64,000 bases of DNA from Hevea brasiliensis. Taxonomy: Eukaryota; Streptophyta; Magnoliopsida; Malpighiales; Euphorbiaceae. The notes under the pieces were generated by a model. That model was given only the letters and a program-made list of their open reading frames with translations, ran no database searches and was not told the DNA's origin. The stretch spans positions 41,969,593 through 42,033,592 of the forward strand of contig NC_079501.1 of assembly GCF_030052815.1 (NCBI RefSeq), in the 5' to 3' direction. The position numbers were made by a program, and so were the translations under genes. Shown one piece after another: positions 57,308 to 64,000 of this stretch. Position 1 is the stretch's first letter; the number at the start of each line of letters is the position of its first letter.

Positions 57308-60300
57308 GGACTATTGCGAACACAGTAGAAAAGAGAAAATCACAAAAAAAGATTTTTTAAGTAGGTCAAATAATTATGTCAAGGATCCGGAAGAAATATC
57401 AAATAACTTGCAAACCGGATTGAACCAGCGAGGGGTAATTTGGTCAATTTACCCCTAGAGCTGACTCCTGACTTAACTGTCGAATAAAATTTGAGAAATG
57501 AAAATTTTGAAATGTAGATTTAAATTGAAGAGGTAAATGAAAAAGAAATAAAAAAAGAAGTGAAAAATCAAAAATCAAATATTTATGACATCACCCCCAT
57601 GACATAAGCATGATCTCATTAAAACTATTATTTTAAATTATGAAATTTAAGGATAATTACACATTCATAAAGATAAAAATTTAAAAAGAAAATACACTTT
57701 CTTCTTCCCCATAATCAGTTGTCCCTCTCTCTTGGCTCTCTCTCTCAAAAAAATCCTCCATAACTAAGCTTGCTCAAGCTTTCAAACTCCTAACCTCACC
57801 CTAAAATTTCATAAATTATTTACTAAACACCCTTAACTAGACCTTGGTGAGAAGCTTGGAACAAGAAAGAAAGGGAGAAAGTGAAAGAAAGAGAAGATTG
57901 GATATTCAAGAAAATGTTAGTGGTTTGAATTGAAAAGTTATGCTTAATACTTATGTATTTAGTGTAAGTAGCTTAGATCTTAACTTAAAATCAAAAGAGA
58001 ATAATTATTGGGGGACCAAAAAGGAAATTTCGTCCAGCCTTAGTTATGGTTTGAAATGAATGATTTTGATGTGTTTAATTGGTTGTTGAGGTTGAATGAA
58101 GTATGTAAACATTGCATGTGCACTTTGAATGCATTAGATTTGAACTCTATGTAATTAAGGCTTTGAGCATGTGAAAAATTGAAGAAAAAGTTGAGAATTA
58201 GTCAATTGATGTAAATGACCTTATTTGAGTTGAGAAATGGTCAATTGTGACCACTTGTGGTGTGTGTGAATTGTTAGAACCAAGTTTCAATTCGGATTGG
58301 TTAGGGTCAATATGCTGATAGCTTGACCTAGGTCCTTTTTAGGGACCAAAACTGGAAATTTACCATCCCAATTGATGTGAGGTCAATTGGGAATGAAATT
58401 AGACACAAAATGGACCATTTTTCATTTAGGAATCATGCCCAAAAAATAACCATAACGTAGTGAACAATTAGGCCCAATCTGGATTTGGGCACACTGCCCT
58501 GTACAAAAATGACTAAATAAATAATAGTTACTTAAAAGACCATAACTTGGTCTAGGAAGGTCCAAATGACCTGAATCTTATACCAATGGAAAGCTGAGAC
58601 ATAGCCCTATAACTTTCATGAAGAAAGCAAACCCAAATTTTGACCATTACTGATCCAAAAACTCACCTGCAGTCAGCACACTAAAAACTGCCTATATCCA
58701 GAAAATGCCCAGAATTCTGTCTAACGCCAAATCTGGCCAGCCTTAGAAAAATAGGCATAACTTGGGCTAAAAAACTCCAAATTGAGTGATTCAAAAAGAG
58801 AAATAAATTTAAGACAATAAGGAACAACTTCTGTGAAGAAAACTTAGCCAAATTCTCACAGTAACCAGACCAATGGAACAGTAAAAAATAAGGGACCAAA
58901 ATTGAAAAATTATAATTTCTCTTAGGAGACTTAGAAATTGAGTTGGCAATCAATGCCAACAAAATTGACACCCAAAATGTGGTATATGGGTGCAATTAGA
59001 ACTAATAAACTATTAAGTATAGACAAGTCAACATTTTGACTTAAATAGTGCCATGAATAGTGCCACCATACACAAAAAATGTGAAAGACCTAAAATTTAA
59101 AAACCGTAATAGGTAGGATAAGTCTACAAAGAAATTGTTGGAATTTAAGTATTAGAAATGGATACTGAAGCACGTTAAATTTATGTGTTTCACTTGGAAA
59201 GGGATCTTCAAAGGAGAAATGAAAGTTTGAGTAAATTGAGTCGACAAAAGACATTTGTGCACAACTAGATTTTAATTGAATTTGTTTTGAATATTTTACA
59301 TAATTAAATTATTTTATTTTTCCTTATGCACTATGTTTATCAATTATGGGATTTATTTCAATGATTATTAAAATTGGTATAGCAAGCATGAGTTTAGTTT
59401 TGTGAAATATTATTTCAACAATTATTGAATACTGTTTTGGATTGGATAAATTATGTTTGGAAAATTGTGTTGGAATTATGTTTTGAATTGTGACGGGTAA
59501 TTTGTATGAATAAAATACAAAATTTTGTTTTGGATTGTGATGAGCATAAGAAAATTATGGAATATTGGAATTGATCTTGAATTAATATTGTGTTGTGATT
59601 TATGCTCACAAAAAAAAAAAGATAAAGAGATTCATGATATTGTTTTATATCCCACTATAGATGCTTGACTAGGTTATTACCCATCTCTATATCATTTGTT
59701 GATGAGACGATGGAGTTAGCTTTTTTTTGTTTTGAATACCATGGTATGTGCACAGGCTTAAATTCTCCTCTTATTAAAGGTTAGATCTAAGTTTTTCATT
59801 GACCCTTTCGGAAGTTCCATTATTGTGTTGTGTATTGTGCACGATGATTCGACCTCCCCGACCATAGGGAGTTAGAATTCTGATTCGAACTCCCCGACCA
59901 TAGGGAGTTAGAATCATCCCGAAGATGGCCCTTCAGATTAGTCTTGCATAGTTAGTGAGATAAAGAATGGGTTTTGATTGATAAGAAATTGTGATTTTAA
60001 ATGAGATCGTGCACAAATGATTTTGTTAAAATAATTGGTTATTTCCATAATTGCAGGAATTGTTTTTATTATTCAGTTGTGATTTGACAAATTGAAATTT
60101 TGATTAAGGTTATTTTGACAAATGACTATTATTATTGTCAATGAAAATTTTGAAATTTGGAAATTGATTAAATTACGAGACTCCAAAATTTTTGGTATAA
60201 TTATTGTCAATGTGTATTATATTACATTTTAAATTATAGTTGTGCACTACTGAGTTCACCACTCAGTGATAACTTTGTATGCTATTGCAGGTGAGAGTAG

Positions 60301-60969
60301 AAATAGAGCAGTTGAGTGAGATTTCTGCAGCTACACCTTGAAGACTGCTTGTGATTAGCCTTGGGTATATTATAGGTATACCCTTGTATATTAGATTTTG
60401 ATTATGCATGTAAATATGTGTGTGTAAATTATTTGAGCAGATGTATAAAACTTTTGAAATGTTATTCTGCGTGTGTAATGGAAATGCAAATTTAGTTGTA
60501 ACAATAATTTTTAGTACCTTAATGAATGAATTATTTACTTTCTTCTGGAAATTGAAAATTATGGACGATTTCTTTTATGTTGAGTTTGGCTTGAAAAGTG
60601 AATTGAATTGATTGTGATGAATGAGGATATGAAAATGAGTGTATTGGAGCTGTGGTTGTTTTGAAAACATGGAGAGTGTATTTCTTTGTAGGTTTTAAGT
60701 TTGGTTTTCTCAAAATACAGATGGCACTCCGTAGAAAATTTTCCAAAATTTGCGTAAAAATAAAAGTGGACAAAAATTTTAACTATTCTTTAAACTTTAA
60801 GTAAATGTTTTTAATACCTACTATAAAAGCTCACCCCTTTTAAAAAGTAAGAAAATTGTTTTAAAATTCCTTGTAGTATATTTAATGGGTTACCGGTAGG
60901 CGAAGTACGGTAATTCATTAGATGTACTATGGGATCATGTTAAATCTTACTAAGGGGTAGGGTGTGACA
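57308..60969 (+). repeat. 3' LTR of element A, second part
   Basis: Begins with the second GGACT, matches 2228-6073 and ends GTGTGACA. It lacks the scrambled expansion of the 5' LTR. Donor-like TTAGTGG lies near 57917 and the hairpin HP1 at 60250-60266. Confidence 0.88.
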
Positions 60970-61178
60970 TGTTTAATGGTATATCTTAATTTATGACTTA
61001 GTGTCAATTAAAGGTGTTAGATACTTAATAAAAATTTGCTCACCACTTTTAAAATGAATGAAAATTGTTTTAAAATCCCTTGTAGTATATTTAATGGGTT
61101 ATCGGTAGGCGAAATACGATAATTCATTAGATGTACTACGGGATCATGTTACATCTTACTAAGGGGTAGGGTGTGACA
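60970..61178 (+). repeat. Primer-site stub plus second LTR end: three-LTR scar of A
   Basis: Directly after the LTR end comes TGTTTAATGGTAT, which matches the primer-site region after the 5' LTR (TGTTTAGTGGTAC at 6074), then unrelated sequence, then from about 61034 a second copy of the last 145 bp or so of the LTR (CTCACCACTTTTAAAATG to GTGTGACA). The TACCA duplication follows the second copy, not the first. Confidence 0.8.
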
Positions 61179-61183
61179 TACCA

Positions 61184-61480
61184 ATTGATCAATTTGAACA
61201 TTAATAAGACCAATTGGCCATCAATTCTCAAAAATCCCTAATTTTACCCTAAAATCCTAATTGCCAAGAACCTTAAGTATCCAATTAGCACAATTCATAC
61301 AAATTCACTTCACTAACCATGCTCAACACCTCTTAACACATCACAAATTATATTTAATTTAATTAAACTCATCAAATCCATCACCCTCACAAGCTGGCCG
61401 AATTTTCTAGGTTACCTATGAAGGAGCAGAAGCATGGAAATTGGTGCATTGGAGCATTGAATTTTAAAATTTTTTTTCTA
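61184..61480 (-). repeat. Probable minus-strand LTR relic, right piece
   Basis: On the minus strand it reads like the LTR middle: a donor-like AGGTAACC, then AATTCGGCCAGCTTG, AATTAGGATTTTAGGG and a GGCCAATTGGTC module. This order resembles 27801-27930 of LTR D. Together with 1796-1947 it may be the original landing site of A. Confidence 0.4.
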
Positions 61481-62626
61481 GGGTTTCATGCATCATGCCA
61501 CATCTCTTATGTGCCTAATTAATTTTAATACTCAATTGCATATTAAAACACTTTTAATATGCATTAGGATCTTCATTTTCCATTAAGATTGTGAATTAAC
61601 AAATTAATTTAATTAGACCCTAATTTGAAAGAGGAATTTGGGCATTAACCTCTTTGATGCACTATGGATGCAATTGACACCTTTAGGAAGCTCCTAGGAC
61701 CCCAAGTGTTGTCCCTCTAGATTGTCCACACCAAGATCACCAATGGCAGCCCCCAATTTTGCTTCTCAAGCCTTTGCCAACCAATTATAATTTGGGGTTT
61801 TACTTTTAGAGAGGTTATATATGTGTATAGGACACTAGAAACAATTCCTAGCAATTTGAATTCAAAGGGAATGAATGATTCTCTTTGAATTGATGATGAA
61901 AACAAGAAGAGGGAGAGGGAATAGTAGCTACCGCCACCCTTAGAATAGTGAGAGGTATAATTTTAATTCTTCTTTCTTTCTCTTTTATAATTAGGTCAAA
62001 TAATCACTTAAACCCTTTGCCACATGTTACCACCACATTGCATCTTATTTTTAATTGACTTCATCTCATTAAGCCAAGTGTTAAAGCTAGACTTAATCTT
62101 GACTTAGATCATCTTGCATGATAGGAAGACAAATGGCAAATTTATATGGTGCCACATGTCACCATCTCATGGTGCCACATGTCACCATGTGAAATGAGCA
62201 AATTACCCTTATGTTTTAATTTTGAGTTCTCAATCCAAAATCATTATTTCCCATCTTCTAATCAATTTATATTAAATATAAATTAATTAATTAATCTCTA
62301 TTAATTAATTTCTCACAATTAAATTCATATTTAAACACTTTAAATATAAGTTTAACTTTTACTGTACATCCAATAACCTAGATTTGGTTTCAAGCCATGC
62401 TAGGGACTTTGCAATCTCATTGCAAACCAAACCTATTTAATTAATCAATTAAACTCTTTAATTAATCAATTAAATCACATTCTTCTTGGTGATTAACTTG
62501 TGTATTTGTGTGACTTACTAGGCTCATCACTAATTGGCAATGAGATATGATATTAACTCTTAATATCATCAGAACTCTTTCTTACCATAAATGATTTCTC
62601 TAAATCATTTTAGGCATCTCATAGAT
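61481..62626. other. Unassigned AT-rich sequence
   Basis: No gene, LTR terminus or conserved motif was recognised. It contains a short direct repeat GGTGCCACATGTCACCAT (62149 and 62172) and several ATTAATTAAT runs (62282-62480). It may be host intergenic DNA or old repeat. Confidence 0.4.
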
Positions 62627-62704
62627 TGTTGCACTCATTTCATATAGGCATTTTAGGGTAGTTTTTGTTGCACTCATTTCATATAGGCATTTTAGGGTAG
62701 TTTT
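62627..62704 (+). repeat. Exact 39-bp tandem duplication
   Basis: Two identical units starting TGTTGCACTCATTTC lie head to tail, at the probable LTR terminus. Confidence 0.9.
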
Positions 62705-63434
62705 GCATCCATTTTGCCCTTATATTTTAGTTTATTTTTTATTTTTAGCTTTATTTTAGCTTATTTGTTAACTTTAGATACTTTATATTTGATTTTTGTA
62801 ATTTTTTTATTTTTTATAGGATTTTGTGGCAAATCGAAGATCAATGAATGCATTAGGAAGTGATTTGAAGAAATTTGGAATCCTTATGCATGGAGGAAAG
62901 TTGAAAAAATCAAGCCTTGAAAGAGCAAGTTAGCTGAAATTTGCTTGAGACTTTGCTTATGATGTTGCTTAGCGTATGTCATATAAGCTTAACCTTAACC
63001 CTGTTCAAGTTGAAAGTCAAGCACGGCTTAAATCCTACACATTCAAGCTTTTACTCCACAACCTGCCGAGAATTGCTTAAGATCTTGCTTAGGGTAAAGC
63101 GGCAGTGCTTAAGGTGCAGCACAAGTCAAGCATGAGCAGAAAAGTCCATTTTACTCCAAACCTATCGAGATTTGCTGAGGGTCTGCTTAACCTTAAGCAG
63201 ATAATGCAACCAGAGGCTGAAATTTACTAAAGAAGCTGCTTAGGGTTAAGCCATACCCTAAGCAGACTGCCAGAACGTGAATAATGCTGCTGACTTGGAT
63301 AATTTTATACCTCATTTCCTATCCACTCCTTGGCTCCTATTTACTTTTATGACAACTTTTTGGGACCATATAAATTCATCATTTCCTAGTTTTTGCCATA
63401 AGGGGAAATGGGAAGAAGCAAAAAAGAAAAGAAA

Positions 63435-63443
63435 TATAAATAG
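63435..63443 (+). promoter_or_regulatory. TATA box of rightmost LTR
   Basis: TATAAATAG, followed by a purine-rich start region, identical to the G TATA box and lying downstream of a palindrome cluster in the same way. Confidence 0.65.
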
Positions 63444-64000
63444 AAAGAGAAGGAGAATGCCATTCTTCGGATGAGGAGCTGCTGCAACCATCTTTTGAAG
63501 CTCCAGAAACTAGAGTTTTGGGTTCTTCTACGTGGGTTTTTCTATTTTAGTCCTCTTATCATGTTTTTCTTTACTTTTCCATCAATCTTTCTTGTAAATA
63601 CCATTATGAGTGAGTAAACTCTTTAGATTTCAGAGTTGGCAAATATGTTTTAGATTAATTTGTGGATTTCGATTGGGTATTTCCTTATTTTACATAAATA
63701 CGAGTTTTGATCATTCCTTGTGTGCTTGATTTACTTACCTAATGTTGGTACCCATTGGGTATTGTGTTAATCATTGATTGAAGGACCGAAAGGTGAAAGT
63801 CATTGATAGATAATCAAGGATTGGAACTTAAAATCACCTAGATTTAGAAATAAACTAGGATTTTAAGAAGAATTAATGATTGGTTACAAAACTTAATGGG
63901 TTTTAAAGTAATCAAATAACATACGAAAGTAGGTTTGGTTATTTTAGAACACACTTTGGTTTGCTTGAAAAAGATATCAAAGGAATTTAGAATCAATTTC

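Larger units (their letters stand above)
1948..61178 (+). mobile_element. Element A: defective Tekay/Del-type Ty3/gypsy retrotransposon, outermost element
   Basis: The element runs from a TG start at 1948 to a CA end at 61178 between TACCA duplications. Order: 5' LTR 1948-6073, initiator-tRNA-Met primer site, broken gag with a zinc knuckle, protease remnant, non-coding block, chromodomain tail, G-rich polypurine tract, 3' LTR from 8589. Element G interrupts the 3' LTR at 8873/8874, and the LTR resumes at 57308. Reverse transcriptase, RNase H and integrase are absent, so any movement would have needed enzymes from elsewhere. The right end is abnormal: a primer-site stub and a second partial LTR follow the full 3' LTR. 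The LTR pair is clearly diverged, fitting its place as the oldest well-defined layer. Confidence 0.88.
62627..64000 (+). repeat. 5' part of another LTR, cut by window end
   Basis: It starts TGTTGCACTC, with that 39-bp start duplicated exactly (62627-62665, 62666-62704). U3 carries TGCTTA palindromes (62936-63265), then a TATA box and a leader-like region resembling the layout of G's LTR. The end lies beyond the window, so solo LTR or full element cannot be decided. The 5' terminus is inferred from TG and structure only. Confidence 0.6.

Noticed and set aside
61717..61905. Short open frame in the unassigned right flank as a host gene
   Set aside because: No domain, codon pattern or splice context is visible; 62 codons in AT-rich DNA are expected by chance.

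Overview
This window is intergenic, heterochromatin-like DNA from a higher plant, almost certainly a eudicot. It is AT-rich and built almost entirely of nested Ty3/gypsy LTR retrotransposons. Tekay/Del-type elements have a chromodomain and an initiator-tRNA-Met primer site (TGGTATCAGAGC), and one Athila-type element has a tRNA-Asp-like primer site. I see no intact host gene, no tRNA or rRNA gene and no CRISPR. The LTR style suggests a rosid, possibly Euphorbiaceae, but the species cannot be fixed from sequence alone. Layout, outside in: (1) 1-1795 is the 3' part of a family-B LTR entering from the left. (2) 1796-1947 and 61184 to about 61480 look like a degenerate minus-strand LTR relic, split by element A. 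(3) Element A (1948-61178, duplication TACCA) is a gutted Tekay-type element with about 4 kb LTRs. (4) Its 3' LTR is split by an Athila-type element G (8874-57307, duplication GGACT). (5) G carries three separate insertions. Its 5' LTR holds a solo LTR B' (9955-25919, GTCAA), which holds element C (12492-24549, GTATC), which holds solo LTR E (18914-22027, AAATT). Its gag is split by Tekay element D (26919-47512, no duplication), whose RT is split by element B (32574-43147, ATGTA). Its 3' non-coding region holds P (52626-55446, AAAAC), an inverted LTR structure. (6) 62627 to the window end is the start of another LTR, with a TATA box. The chain host > A > G > B' > C > E is five insertions deep, six if the relic is real. 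No element looks autonomous. A lacks its gag core and pol. B keeps gag-protease but has lost pol. C has two 4.29 kb LTRs around only 356 non-coding bp. D and G keep most domains but carry stops, frameshifts and pol deletions. The most unusual items are: P, an apparently single integration with the LTR 3' end at both termini; consecutive RNA hairpins at one fixed place in all the Tekay-like LTR families, with compensatory base changes between families; a non-coding block that replaces pol in both A and B; and a three-LTR scar at the right end of A. Boundaries rest on direct reading of termini and target duplications. Family names rest on recognised protein motifs and primer sites. Ages and mechanisms are inference.
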